Below, piece after piece: positions 33,673 to 42,200 of a DNA stretch of 56,917 bases (its first letter is position 1; every line of letters begins with the position of its first letter). The stretch covers positions 1-56,917 of the forward strand of contig CALDSS010000082.1 of assembly GCA_937924495.1 (NCBI GenBank), in the 5' to 3' direction. Made by a program: the position numbers and the translations under genes. The DNA is from an uncultured Saprospiraceae bacterium (GTDB lineage: Bacteria; Bacteroidota; Bacteroidia; Chitinophagales; Saprospiraceae). The notes below the pieces were generated by a model. It was not told where the DNA came from and ran no database searches. It saw only the letters and a list, made by a program, of their open reading frames with translations.

Positions 33673-36600
33673 ATGAGAGTCGATTTGACACACAATCGAA
33701 ACATTTATTTAAACGCCCTCCACCTTGATTACGACATACTTGATTTAACTGAAATTTTTCTGGACGAATTCCCAAACGAATTTTTAGAAGGTATTTTTAA
33801 AAATGGAACACATAAATGTGTTTTCGAGACTTCAGAAATAGGTGCTAAAAAGTTGAATCATTTCTACTTCGAGTCCAAGAACTTAGAAAGAATAAAGGGA
33901 ATCAAATCCTTATCCGTAGGATTCCCGATGTACATCGCCTCCAATCAAGATGATTTTATTGTAGCTCCGATCTTCTTAAAAAATGTAGAGATCGAAAAAA
34001 TCCAAGATGCTGGCAACAAGTGGTCAATTAAAAACACGGCGAACCAAGGCATCAGAATCAATCCTTTTTTAGAAAAACACTTCGAAAAGCGATTTGGCGA
34101 TGGTTATGAGGAGAAGTTTTCACAACTAATCAAAAAAGCAACATTTGATTTAAGTCAACTCAAAAGTTTTTCTTCAAAGTTTTCTACTAAAAATCAGCTC
34201 GAAATCCCATCTATGTACAATATCTTTCCCAATCCAGGGATTGATGAATTAGGCAAGATATCGAATAGAGGATGTATTAAATGGTCTGGAGTTTTAGGAA
34301 TTTTTCAACCCGTTTTTGACCAAATGCTTTCTTCTGATGAAAAAGGAAGCGTTGATGCTTTCTTTAAAGAAGTTGAAATTGATAGAGAAAATAAACATGA
34401 ATTCGGTCTTTTTGAGAATGATCCTTGGCAAGAATCAGCATTTCAGCGCACTTTGAAAAAGCAAAATTTTCTAGTCACTGGCTCCAAAGGTTCAGGAAAA
34501 AGTCAAATCGTTTTGAACACAATTATAAATGGGCTTTCAAATGGCGAAAAAACCATAGTGGTTTCAAACCGGGTGTCTGTGCTCCATGAATTGCAAGATG
34601 AACTTGCTAAGAAACTCAGTGCACCGCTACACTTTCTAATGAAAAATGAGGTGATGGAGCGGTCTCAATTTTTAGCTTTACTCAAAGCGACTGCAAAATC
34701 CAACAGGAAACCCGCTTTCAACCAAAATGATTGGAATTTTAAAGTCAAAAGAACCTCGAGAGAGAAAAACAAACTCGATAAAATTTATGACGCAGTCAAC
34801 GCCCCTATTTTAGGAAAATACAATTGGACAGATGTAGTGGGGCTATTTTTAAGAAATAACGAAATTGAAGGAAAAGAAAAACTAAATAGCCAGCTAAAAA
34901 CGCAGGACTTTCAATACAATTCTTCTGAATTTGATTCTATTGATTTTGGAATTTCTGCTTGTCAAGCTCCTTATCAAAAAATTAATAGTTTGGAACACCC
35001 CTTGAATGTTTTACATGAAAAGGTGTTCACCACAAAATCTCAAGTCGAATCGCTGAATCATGTAAAATACTTGTTGAATTACCTGAGAGCCAAGGCAGAT
35101 AAACTACACAAACTCTATATCAACTCTACTGACAATTACCAATCTGCACTTCAGGAAAAATACGAGCATTCGTATCGGGATATTTCTACAAAGCTGATTG
35201 ATATAAAGGAACATTTAGAAGATTCTGAAAATAAATACGGCAAAGGATTTTCGGTCGGATTCTTTGAGTGGATTGGTTTCAAAGGATATTTTTCAAAAAA
35301 GAACAAAGAGATGTATGAGGGAAGGAAAATCCTCATGGATAAATATGAAGGTCTGAGATTAGCTTTTCGACAATCTAAAGCATTTGAGAGTAATTTTGCT
35401 GAGGAGATTGACACTCGTGAAGTGAGTTTTATCAACGAGAAACTTGAAAAGTTAGAAAGTGAGTTAGAAACTTGGAGGGGTTCTATAAATGAAATTGTTC
35501 AGGAACAAATGTCGAAACTCACCAGCCGATCTGTTCATCATGAAATGTCAAAACATCAGGAGAAGATCGCTAAACTGGAAGAAAAATTAGACTACTTCAC
35601 AAACGAAATAAACAAAGCAAACTTATTTTCAAATTTCTATACAAACAAAATGTTGACGATTCCTAAACGTCAGCAATATTTAGAATCGGTAATTGAAGAA
35701 TTGGAGCGCACTGAAAAAAATCTTGAAGATTTTGGAGATTTTTATGATTGGCAATCCAAATGGTTGGCCTTGCCTAAATCAGGTAAAAAAGCAGTAAAAG
35801 CACTGATAAAATTAAAAGTAGCAGATTGGGGTGCTTGTTTTAGAAGTTGGTATCTTCATAATTTCTTGATGAAGTATCAACGACCTGAGTTGCCACAGAC
35901 AGATGTGGCGTTGGATGATTTTGTATCTGAAATGAAGGCCGTAGAAATCCTAATTCCAAATCAGATTCTGAATATTTGGGCAGATAAAAAAGAAGCTGCT
36001 ATTGCTCAAATCAGAAGAACCAATAAGAGCCTATACCAGTTTTTTGATGACAAAAACAATGGATTAGAAAATCAGCCAATTGATGAAACCTTGGCTGACG
36101 TTTTGGGCGAGGTTACAGATTTGATACCTGTCCTTTTTTGTACGCCAGAGGTAGCCTTTTCATTTCAATCAGAAAAGGAAGCACCACTTTTTGATAGGAT
36201 AATTTTTGAGGAAGCCAATTTGCTTGATTTCAACCAATGTATCCATCTCTCAAAATTAGGCAAACAAAGATTGGTGGTTGGAGATTTAGGGCCAATTTCA
36301 TCGGATATGGATTCTAACTTTTTAGATTGGGCCGCTCATCAAGAAATTGAAAGTATTGAGTTGCGCAAAAGGTACAGTGAAAATATTTCTAATCTTTCAG
36401 ATTTCAATAAAGTGGCCTTTTTACCTGAAGGTGAAACTTCACCTGAACATAAAAAAGAATCTAAGTCTGATAATTTCAAAGTAAATGCAGTAAAAGGCCG
36501 TTATTCGGAAAATGAAGGAACGAATGAAGCAGAGGCATTGCATATTATTCATTTACTGAACCAAATTGAAAAAACACCTCAGAGGACTTATCCTTCTGTC

Positions 36601-37470
36601 GGAATTGGTTGTTTCACGCATCAACAACGTGACCTGCTACTTAAATATTTGCAAGAAATAAAAGTAAAGAATGCCGCTGGCTCAGAAATTATCAGGCATC
36701 TTGAGCGAAATGGACTTGGCGTTTTTGACATTAGCAATATGAGCGCAGAGCAATTTGATATTGTAATTGTCTCTTCCACTTTCGGAGCATTGAATACACG
36801 CGGAAAATTGACTGAAAAAATTGGCCAATTAGACACTGAAAATGGTAGAAAAAAGATTTACACTTTAATTACCAGCCCAAGACAACAATTGCATTTAGTG
36901 CATTCGATTCCACGAAAATCACTAGCTGAATTTCAGCAAGACAAAACGAAAGAAGGGCTTTATCGCCTTAGTAATTTGATTAAATATGGAGAGTTGATTG
37001 AATCTGGAAAAAGGGAGGAAGCGACCGAATTGCTTCAGAATATGTATTCCTACGAACCAATGGAGAAACATGATCCTGAAAGTATTTTTAATGTCGAAAT
37101 AGCAAAAAGGCTTAAACCATACTTTGAAAAAGGAAGAGTTGGCCTCAATTTAGAATGGTCAAAAATGAACATTCCAATTTATACAACTAATAAGGATGGC
37201 GTGTTGCAAACCTTCCTTGAGGCAGATGGTTTTATCAGTCACGCACCAAGCACTTCGTACCATTGGGAGCAAACCCAACGCTCCAAAATCAAAGATGGAA
37301 AAATGAAGTTCTATCCTGTCTGGTCTTTGAATTGGTGGAAAAACCCAAAAGATGAAGCAAGAAAACTTGCTGGAGCCATCATCAAAATGGATAAGCAAAC
37401 CATCAAAAAAGTGAAACCAGTAGAAAAAACTGAGATTAAAGAGACCACAAAAGAGAAGCTCAATGCCTAA
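33673..37470 (+). CDS. degenerate SF1 helicase-like / Vsr-type nuclease-like protein
   Basis: A 1265-residue cytoplasmic protein (ATG 33673, MRVDLTHNRNIYLNAL; an upstream TTG is less likely). Residues 1-250 are a lineage-specific domain. A Walker A loop GSKGSGKS (270-277) and VVSNRVSVLHELQDEL then open an SF1-type motor. Residues about 440-720 are charged and partly coiled coil. Motor motifs return: FEEAN (845-849, where DEAS/DEAQ is expected), VGDLGPISS (869-877, GDxxQLPP expected), LRKRYSEN, CFTHQQRDLLLKYL and FDIVIVSSTF. The C-terminal ~120 residues (FLEADGF, PVWSLNWWKNP) resemble the Vsr-like endonuclease of large DUF4011/DUF3320-type helicases, with NIPIYTT where the catalytic Asp is expected. 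It overlaps the next gene by 8 bases. Confidence 0.75.
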   Translation: MRVDLTHNRNIYLNALHLDYDILDLTEIFLDEFPNEFLEGIFKNGTHKCVFETSEIGAKKLNHFYFESKNLERIKGIKSLSVGFPMYIASNQDDFIVAPIFLKNVEIEKIQDAGNKWSIKNTANQGIRINPFLEKHFEKRFGDGYEEKFSQLIKKATFDLSQLKSFSSKFSTKNQLEIPSMYNIFPNPGIDELGKISNRGCIKWSGVLGIFQPVFDQMLSSDEKGSVDAFFKEVEIDRENKHEFGLFENDPWQESAFQRTLKKQNFLVTGSKGSGKSQIVLNTIINGLSNGEKTIVVSNRVSVLHELQDELAKKLSAPLHFLMKNEVMERSQFLALLKATAKSNRKPAFNQNDWNFKVKRTSREKNKLDKIYDAVNAPILGKYNWTDVVGLFLRNNEIEGKEKLNSQLKTQDFQYNSSEFDSIDFGISACQAPYQKINSLEHPLNVLHEKVFTTKSQVESLNHVKYLLNYLRAKADKLHKLYINSTDNYQSALQEKYEHSYRDISTKLIDIKEHLEDSENKYGKGFSVGFFEWIGFKGYFSKKNKEMYEGRKILMDKYEGLRLAFRQSKAFESNFAEEIDTREVSFINEKLEKLESELETWRGSINEIVQEQMSKLTSRSVHHEMSKHQEKIAKLEEKLDYFTNEINKANLFSNFYTNKMLTIPKRQQYLESVIEELERTEKNLEDFGDFYDWQSKWLALPKSGKKAVKALIKLKVADWGACFRSWYLHNFLMKYQRPELPQTDVALDDFVSEMKAVEILIPNQILNIWADKKEAAIAQIRRTNKSLYQFFDDKNNGLENQPIDETLADVLGEVTDLIPVLFCTPEVAFSFQSEKEAPLFDRIIFEEANLLDFNQCIHLSKLGKQRLVVGDLGPISSDMDSNFLDWAAHQEIESIELRKRYSENISNLSDFNKVAFLPEGETSPEHKKESKSDNFKVNAVKGRYSENEGTNEAEALHIIHLLNQIEKTPQRTYPSVGIGCFTHQQRDLLLKYLQEIKVKNAAGSEIIRHLERNGLGVFDISNMSAEQFDIVIVSSTFGALNTRGKLTEKIGQLDTENGRKKIYTLITSPRQQLHLVHSIPRKSLAEFQQDKTKEGLYRLSNLIKYGELIESGKREEATELLQNMYSYEPMEKHDPESIFNVEIAKRLKPYFEKGRVGLNLEWSKMNIPIYTTNKDGVLQTFLEADGFISHAPSTSYHWEQTQRSKIKDGKMKFYPVWSLNWWKNPKDEARKLAGAIIKMDKQTIKKVKPVEKTEIKETTKEKLNA

Positions 37471-38194
37471 AAATCCAATGAGAATTAATCTTTGGTCGGG
37501 GCCTCGAAATATTTCAACCGCCTTAATGTATTCTTTCGCGCAGCGAAGTGATACGACCGTTTATGATGAGCCGCTTTATGCCCATTATCTTTCTAAAACA
37601 CCTGCAAAGTCCTATCACCCAGGAGCAGACGAAATTTTAGCCAAACAAGAAAATGATGGAACCCAAGTCATAAAAATGATGATGGGTTCCCACCCCACTC
37701 CAATTGTTTTTTTCAAACACATGACTCATCATCTGGTGGAAATGGATTGGAGTTTTATGAAAGATTGTATAAATCTTATTCTGACACGAGACCCAAAAGA
37801 AATGCTCGTTTCTTTTATTAATCAGATTGAAAAACCGCAATTAAAAGATGTCGGATATGCGAAGCACATTGAAGTGCTCAACTATCTAAAAAACAACAAT
37901 TTACCAGTAGTTGTCCTTGACGGAAAAAACGTTTTGCTCAATCCAGAAAAAGTACTTTCAGAGCTTTGTAAAAAAATAGAAATCCCTTTCGATAAATCTA
38001 TGCTCAGTTGGAAAGCTGGCCCTCGGCCAGAGGATGGTGTGTGGGCAAAACACTGGTATCACAATGTTCATAAATCAACTGGGTTTGCTAAATATAAGCC
38101 AAAGGATATTGAGTTTCCAGAAAGATTACAACCGCTTTTAGCAGAATGTTTGCCTTATTATAACGAGCTACAGGAAATTGCTATTCAACCTTAA
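37463..38194 (+). CDS. sulfotransferase-fold family protein
   Basis: A 243-residue P-loop protein. The 5'-phosphosulfate-type loop is INLWSGPRNISTALMYSF (about residues 8-25), and the 3'-phosphate motif is ILTRDPKEMLVSF (about 108-120). Together these mark the PAPS-dependent sulfotransferase superfamily in its small bacterial branch. Donor and acceptor are unknown; some relatives are fused to branched-chain aminotransferases. Its ATG overlaps the stop of the helicase-like gene (ATGCCTAA), which implies translational coupling and a shared transcript. The 3' end overlaps the convergent phosphatase-type gene by 14 bases. Confidence 0.78.
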   Translation: MPKNPMRINLWSGPRNISTALMYSFAQRSDTTVYDEPLYAHYLSKTPAKSYHPGADEILAKQENDGTQVIKMMMGSHPTPIVFFKHMTHHLVEMDWSFMKDCINLILTRDPKEMLVSFINQIEKPQLKDVGYAKHIEVLNYLKNNNLPVVVLDGKNVLLNPEKVLSELCKKIEIPFDKSMLSWKAGPRPEDGVWAKHWYHNVHKSTGFAKYKPKDIEFPERLQPLLAECLPYYNELQEIAIQP

Positions 38195-39107
38195 AACCTA
38201 TTTCTAACTCAACTGGCAAATGGTCAGAACCAATAAATGGCCCAACCGAACGATTTTTCACTTTAATTCCCTCTGAAACTAAAGCATGGTCGAGCGTGAT
38301 ATGAATAAATTCAACTTCTGCCCACCAGCTTGTCAATATTCCAAATCCAATTCGACTATCTCGTAAAGTTGACCCTTCGGTAAGCAAAGAAAAATTAGGG
38401 GAGAAACTTGTGCAATTAAAATCTCCCATTAGAATCACCTCATTTTCTTTTTCTAAATCTCTAACAATTTTATTTAATTTTTTGAATTGCTCATTTCTAT
38501 CATGAAAAGGAATTCGGGCAGTTGGTGGCACAGGATGCGTACCGATGATTGATAAATCTTTTTCCCCTATTTTAAAATTTCCAATTATAGTTGGAAAGCC
38601 GTATTTACTCAATTTTTGAAATTCCACTTCCTCGATTTTTCCTTTGCTCATCAAAGCAATTCCAAAATTATCATCTCGTACCTCCTTCTCTTGGTATGGA
38701 TATTTTTGCTTTAAGTTCTTCAAATCATTATCCCATCTGGGAGTAAACTCTTGAAATAAGATAATGTCAAAATCCTTTTCATGGAGGTATTTCCTAACCT
38801 CCATTTGTTTTCGATTTGCTGACAAGAGATTAATCGCAGCAATTTTCAGATTAGATTCAGTATTTGAATTAGCAGTCGGGAGATAAAACTTTGACAAAGA
38901 GGAAACTATACCGAGAAAAATAAAAACTGAAATCAACATTGGTTTCCATTTTTTTCTAAACAAAGAAAATAGAAAAACGAGAAAAAAATAAAGTAGATAG
39001 TAAATTCTTGCATGCGCAAAAAGATCTAAAAGCCAATTATGCTTGCCTCCAAAACCCAATAGAAAACAAGTCAATCCAATAAAAACTAAGAAATAATCAA
39101 GCCTCAC
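38181..39107 (-). CDS. membrane-anchored endonuclease/exonuclease/phosphatase (EEP) family protein
   Basis: A 308-residue protein with two or three N-terminal transmembrane helices (about residues 4-18, 35-49, 56-72), followed by an EEP domain. Domain motifs are KIAAINLLSAN (about 87-97), ILFQEFTPRW (metal Glu, about 115-124), IIGTHPVPPTA, VILMGDFNC (about 221-229) and the terminal GSDHLPVELEI (catalytic Asp-His). All main metal and catalytic residues are kept, so it should be active on phosphodiester or phosphomonoester substrates, probably outside the cytoplasm. It is transcribed alone. Confidence 0.9.
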   Translation of the reverse strand: MRLDYFLVFIGLTCFLLGFGGKHNWLLDLFAHARIYYLLYFFLVFLFSLFRKKWKPMLISVFIFLGIVSSLSKFYLPTANSNTESNLKIAAINLLSANRKQMEVRKYLHEKDFDIILFQEFTPRWDNDLKNLKQKYPYQEKEVRDDNFGIALMSKGKIEEVEFQKLSKYGFPTIIGNFKIGEKDLSIIGTHPVPPTARIPFHDRNEQFKKLNKIVRDLEKENEVILMGDFNCTSFSPNFSLLTEGSTLRDSRIGFGILTSWWAEVEFIHITLDHALVSEGIKVKNRSVGPFIGSDHLPVELEIGFKVE

Positions 39108-39248
39108 AGCACACCTATTTTTTTTAGATAATTTAGTCCTTTTCTTTTTGTAAGATTAGGCAATTCAGGATTTTCATCTTTGAAATTAGATTAAACATCC
39201 GTTACAAAGCCCAACCTACTGCTTTTATCCTAATTGATTAAAAAATAA

Positions 39249-39285
39249 AAAAGGCATCTTCAAAATTAATTGAAGATGCCTTTTA
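39249..39285 (-). terminator. terminator of gap
   Basis: Stem AAAAGGCATCTTCAA with TTGAAGATGCCTTTT around AATTAA; A/T runs on both sides. It lies just downstream of the gap stop on the minus strand. Confidence 0.9.
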
Positions 39286-39307
39286 TGAAAGCAAAAGTTA
39301 AAATTCT

Positions 39308-40312
39308 TTACTTAATGGAAACCATATCTGCTAAATCTGCCAATCGAGCAGAGTATCCAGCTTCATTATCATACCACCCAATGATACGTGCCATAGGGCC
39401 GTTGACAGAGGTTAACAATGAATCAAAAATACAAGAGTGGTTATTTCCAACTATATCACTTGAAACAATAGGATCTTCTTGATACTCCAAAACTCCTTTC
39501 AGTTTCTTCGAAGCAGCAGCTTTGAAGGCCGCATTGATTTTCTCAACAGTCGCTTCTTTTTTCAAAAGAAAAGTAACCTCTGTCAGAGAACCCGTTGCAG
39601 TTGGTACACGTAATGCTCCAGCTCCGGTCTTGCCTTTTAGGTGAGGCATGATACCCAAAACTGCTTTTGCAGCACCAGTTGAAGTAGGTACAATATTTTG
39701 AGCGGCAGCCCTTGCTCTTCTCTTATCTCCTTTTCTATGAGGGGCATCTTGGATATTTTGATCAGACGTATAGGCATGGGTCGTCGTCATATAAAATCTG
39801 TCGATTCCAAACTCTTTATCCATTATTTTGAGCATTGGAGTTAAGCAGTTGGTAGTACAAGATGCGTTGGAGATGATTTTGTCAGATGCTTTGATATCAC
39901 TATGATTTGCACCGATTACTATCATCGGAATGTCTTTACTTTTCGGCGGAGCAGAAAGAACAACTTTTTTAGCACCAGCCTCTAAATGTAAAGATGCTTT
40001 TTCACGAGAAAGAAAAAAACCAGTACATTCCAAAACCACATCAATATTGAGTGACTTCCAAGGAAGCTTAGCAGGGTCTTTTTCTGATAAAGCAAGAATT
40101 TTCTTACTATTTACTGTTAGATATTTATCGTTTGATTTTACTCTTCCTGCGAAACGACCATGCATCGTATCATATTTGAGCAAATGCGCAAGCGTTTCAT
40201 TATCAGTTAAGTCATTGATTGCAACAACTTCTACATCAGGTTTATTTAATAGATTTCTAAAAGTGAGACGTCCGATACGTCCGAAACCATTGATTGCTAT
40301 TCTTTTTGGCAT
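39308..40312 (-). CDS. gap: glyceraldehyde-3-phosphate dehydrogenase, type I
   Basis: A 334-residue glycolytic enzyme. The NAD-binding start RIAINGFGRIGRLTFRN (about residues 4-20) sets the start at ATG 40312; an ATG 33 bases upstream gives an unmatched leader. The active site SNASCTTNCLTPM contains the catalytic Cys (about 150), and HAYTSDQNIQDAPHRKGDKR, PTSTGAAKAV and RVPTATGSLTEVTF follow in the family order. The C-terminus WYDNEAGYSARLADL is complete. It is a single-gene unit with its own terminator. Confidence 0.97.
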   Translation of the reverse strand: MPKRIAINGFGRIGRLTFRNLLNKPDVEVVAINDLTDNETLAHLLKYDTMHGRFAGRVKSNDKYLTVNSKKILALSEKDPAKLPWKSLNIDVVLECTGFFLSREKASLHLEAGAKKVVLSAPPKSKDIPMIVIGANHSDIKASDKIISNASCTTNCLTPMLKIMDKEFGIDRFYMTTTHAYTSDQNIQDAPHRKGDKRRARAAAQNIVPTSTGAAKAVLGIMPHLKGKTGAGALRVPTATGSLTEVTFLLKKEATVEKINAAFKAAASKKLKGVLEYQEDPIVSSDIVGNNHSCIFDSLLTSVNGPMARIIGWYDNEAGYSARLADLADMVSIK

Positions 40313-40345
40313 AGAATATTTTTTTATTTTGTTTTGAAGGCGCAA

Positions 40346-40656
40346 ATATAGTTAGTGTACTGAAAACACCAAACAAATAATTTAGTTGAATTGAATATTA
40401 AAAATGTATGCGAAATTATTAAAATTACGAAAATTACATAATTGTAAAATACTGGTACTCAATTTTTTACACCAAAGCGAATAAAGGGTTGTGTCTGTAG
40501 CAGGTAAAAATGAACCAAAAGGAAAAAAAACTGGTTAAATCAGTATCAAAGAGCAATTCTGCCACAATTTGAAAAATCTTTTAAATTTTTTGAGAAAAAT
40601 TTCCATAACTATTTTGATTTTTTTGGAAAGGGTGTAAATTTGCGCCGCCTTAAAAT
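40346..40656. other. intergenic region between gap and tRNA-Glu
   Basis: About 310 bases, strongly AT-rich. It carries the divergent promoters: the tRNA-Glu promoter near its right end and presumably the gap promoter on the left. No gene or repeat was seen. Confidence 0.6.
40613..40642 (+). promoter_or_regulatory. promoter of tRNA-Glu (-33 TTG and -7 TAAATTTG)
   Basis: TTG at 40613-40615, a 19-base spacer and TAAATTTG at 40635-40642. This is the full Bacteroidota housekeeping promoter layout. CGCCGCC follows directly, and the tRNA begins 14 bases later. Confidence 0.8.
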
Positions 40657-40728
40657 GCTCCGTTCGTCTAGGGGTTAGGACGCCAGGTTTTCATCCTGGT
40701 AACACGGGTTCAAATCCCGTACGGAGTA
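40657..40728 (+). tRNA. tRNA-Glu (anticodon UUC)
   Basis: Acceptor GCTCCGT pairs with ACGGAGT (one G-U) and the discriminator is A. The anticodon arm CCAGG TTTTCAT CCTGG shows TTC. The T arm is ACGGG TTCAAAT CCCGT. CCA is not encoded. Confidence 0.96.
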
Positions 40729-41054
40729 CTGAACAAATATTAATGCAATGCGTTACATTAGTTGTAATCGCGTTGCATTTTTTGTTTTTCTTTTTGGATT
40801 TAAAGAATAATTAATATCTTTAAGGCTCTTATACATCTCTTACCAGTTTGTTTGAATTAAGAAGGGCCAACAATCATATCCTTACCAAGCAAGAGAAAGA
40901 GAACAAACAACAAACGGAAAAGCCCAAAAACAAAGAAATAAAGAAATAAAGAATCTAACATACTATTCTGATACTAGATCAAACAAACGTAGTGAGAAAC
41001 CTTTGTTCTTGAATATTTCAGGTTTCTAAACTTTTATTTTAAAGCAGCAGTAAA
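40729..41054. other. tRNA-Glu terminator and long A-rich leader of the TPR gene
   Basis: About 325 bases with no gene. It begins with the tRNA terminator (40742-40790). The rest, from about 40860, is strongly purine/A-rich, including short direct repeats of AAAGAAAT (about 40930-40952), and leads to the ATG at 41055. No clear TAnnTTTG box was found; TATCTTTA near 40815 is a one-mismatch candidate. Confidence 0.5.
40742..40790 (+). terminator. terminator of tRNA-Glu
   Basis: AATGCAATGCGTTACA pairs with TGTAATCGCGTTGCATT (two bulges) around TTAGT, followed by TTTTGTTTTTC. Confidence 0.85.
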
Positions 41055-42080
41055 ATGGTTTACAAGATTATCGTCGCAGGACGTCTTGAGTTTGGTAGCG
41101 AAAAGACGTTCAAAAAGGTTCTCGACATGTACAATTTCAGGGTTGAGAATTTTTACAAGTTTGATCTCCTCTTCCGTGAAGAGGTATTCGATCATGAAAA
41201 CTTTTATCTAAACATTCCTCGCTTAGTCAAGCATTCTGATGAAAAAAGTTGGAGTAACACCATCAAATTATTAGAATACCTTTCTGAATTTTCAATCTCT
41301 GGGTCTGTTATGCTTTGGAAAATAGATGATTCTACTTCCAAGAAGAAAGTTACCCATAAGATTATTGAACCTGTAACAGACAAAGTTGCTGTCAAATCCT
41401 TTATTAAAGGAAGAGATTTGGTAGAACAGAAAGGAAAGGAGAATGAGGCTATTCAGGCCCTGAGTAAAGCAATCGAAAAATACGAGCGCCACTCTTTAGC
41501 TTATGAAAGACGAGGTTTAGTGAATTATAAGTTCAAAAATTATGAGGACGCAATATACGATTTCTCAAAAAGCATAGACCTCAATCCGAATAATCCTCAA
41601 GCCTATTACGGTAGAGCTAGAGTAAAAACAATACTAAAAGATAGAGAAGCAGCTGTAAAAGACTTAGATATGGCTGTAAAAACCTCTATCCCTTTGCAGG
41701 CCATTCATAACAAATCACGCTTAGAAAAAGCAGAATTGCTGACTAAGTTAGGTCAAAGTGAGAAGGCAGAGTTCGATCTCAAATTTTTGTCTAATCGAAA
41801 ATACGATGACGCTGATCCTTTTTCTAAAAACCACAAATATATTTGCTTCACCTACGGCAAGCTCCTTTTAAAATTGGAAAAACCAATGGAGGCAATTACA
41901 ATTTTTGAAAAAGCGATGGCTATGCCTGATGGGAAAAAGAAAATAGCACAAGCAGACATTTTATTGAATTATGGAATGGCTTTACAAAAGTCTGGTAAAA
42001 AAGGATTTAAGAAAAATTGGAAAAATGCGGCCGAATTAGGTTCCAAAAAGGCAAAAGATTTGCTTTTAGAATTCGCATAA
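41055..42080 (+). CDS. tetratricopeptide (TPR) repeat protein
   Basis: A 341-residue soluble protein without a signal peptide. Residues 1-110 form an unrecognised N-terminal domain (MVYKIIVAGRLEFGSEKTFK, then VLDMYNF). From about 115 there are TPR units: KGRDLVEQKGKENEAIQALS, AYERRGLVNYKFKNYEDAIYDFS and AYYGRARVKTILKDREAAVKDLD, followed by two or three weaker ones to about 320. TPRs scaffold protein-protein contacts; the partner is unknown. A clean terminator directly follows and purA starts just after it. Confidence 0.85.
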   Translation: MVYKIIVAGRLEFGSEKTFKKVLDMYNFRVENFYKFDLLFREEVFDHENFYLNIPRLVKHSDEKSWSNTIKLLEYLSEFSISGSVMLWKIDDSTSKKKVTHKIIEPVTDKVAVKSFIKGRDLVEQKGKENEAIQALSKAIEKYERHSLAYERRGLVNYKFKNYEDAIYDFSKSIDLNPNNPQAYYGRARVKTILKDREAAVKDLDMAVKTSIPLQAIHNKSRLEKAELLTKLGQSEKAEFDLKFLSNRKYDDADPFSKNHKYICFTYGKLLLKLEKPMEAITIFEKAMAMPDGKKKIAQADILLNYGMALQKSGKKGFKKNWKNAAELGSKKAKDLLLEFA

Positions 42081-42101
42081 ATCCACCTTTTTCAAAAAAT
42101 T

Positions 42102-42140
42102 AAATCTGGTTAGATGTTTCAACATTTAACCAGATTTTTT
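42102..42140 (+). terminator. terminator of the TPR gene
   Basis: AAATCTGGTTAGATG with CATTTAACCAGATTT (one G-U) around TTTCAA, then a run of eight Ts. It ends just before the purA promoter. Confidence 0.92.
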
Positions 42141-42141
42141 T

Positions 42142-42174
42142 TTGATACAAAATGGAAACTAAATAGTACTTTTG
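42142..42174 (+). promoter_or_regulatory. promoter of purA (-33 TTG, -7 TACTTTTG)
   Basis: TTG at 42142-42144 and an exact TAnnTTTG box at 42167-42174, spaced by 22 bases. The leader before ATG 42201 would be only about 20 bases. The -33 element overlaps the T-tract of the preceding terminator. Confidence 0.65.
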
Positions 42175-42200
42175 CTTTTTGCAAAAACCAATCTGAGAAA

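Noticed and set aside
38181-38194. 14-base convergent overlap of two coding regions as a sign of a wrong stop or frameshift
   Set aside because: Both proteins end normally: the EEP domain keeps its SDH motif near the end and the sulfotransferase-fold protein has a plausible C-terminus.
40930-40952. AAAGAAAT short direct repeats in the TPR leader as a microsatellite-type phase switch
   Set aside because: Only about two to three units, and not located in a promoter spacer that I can define; likely simple A-rich leader sequence.
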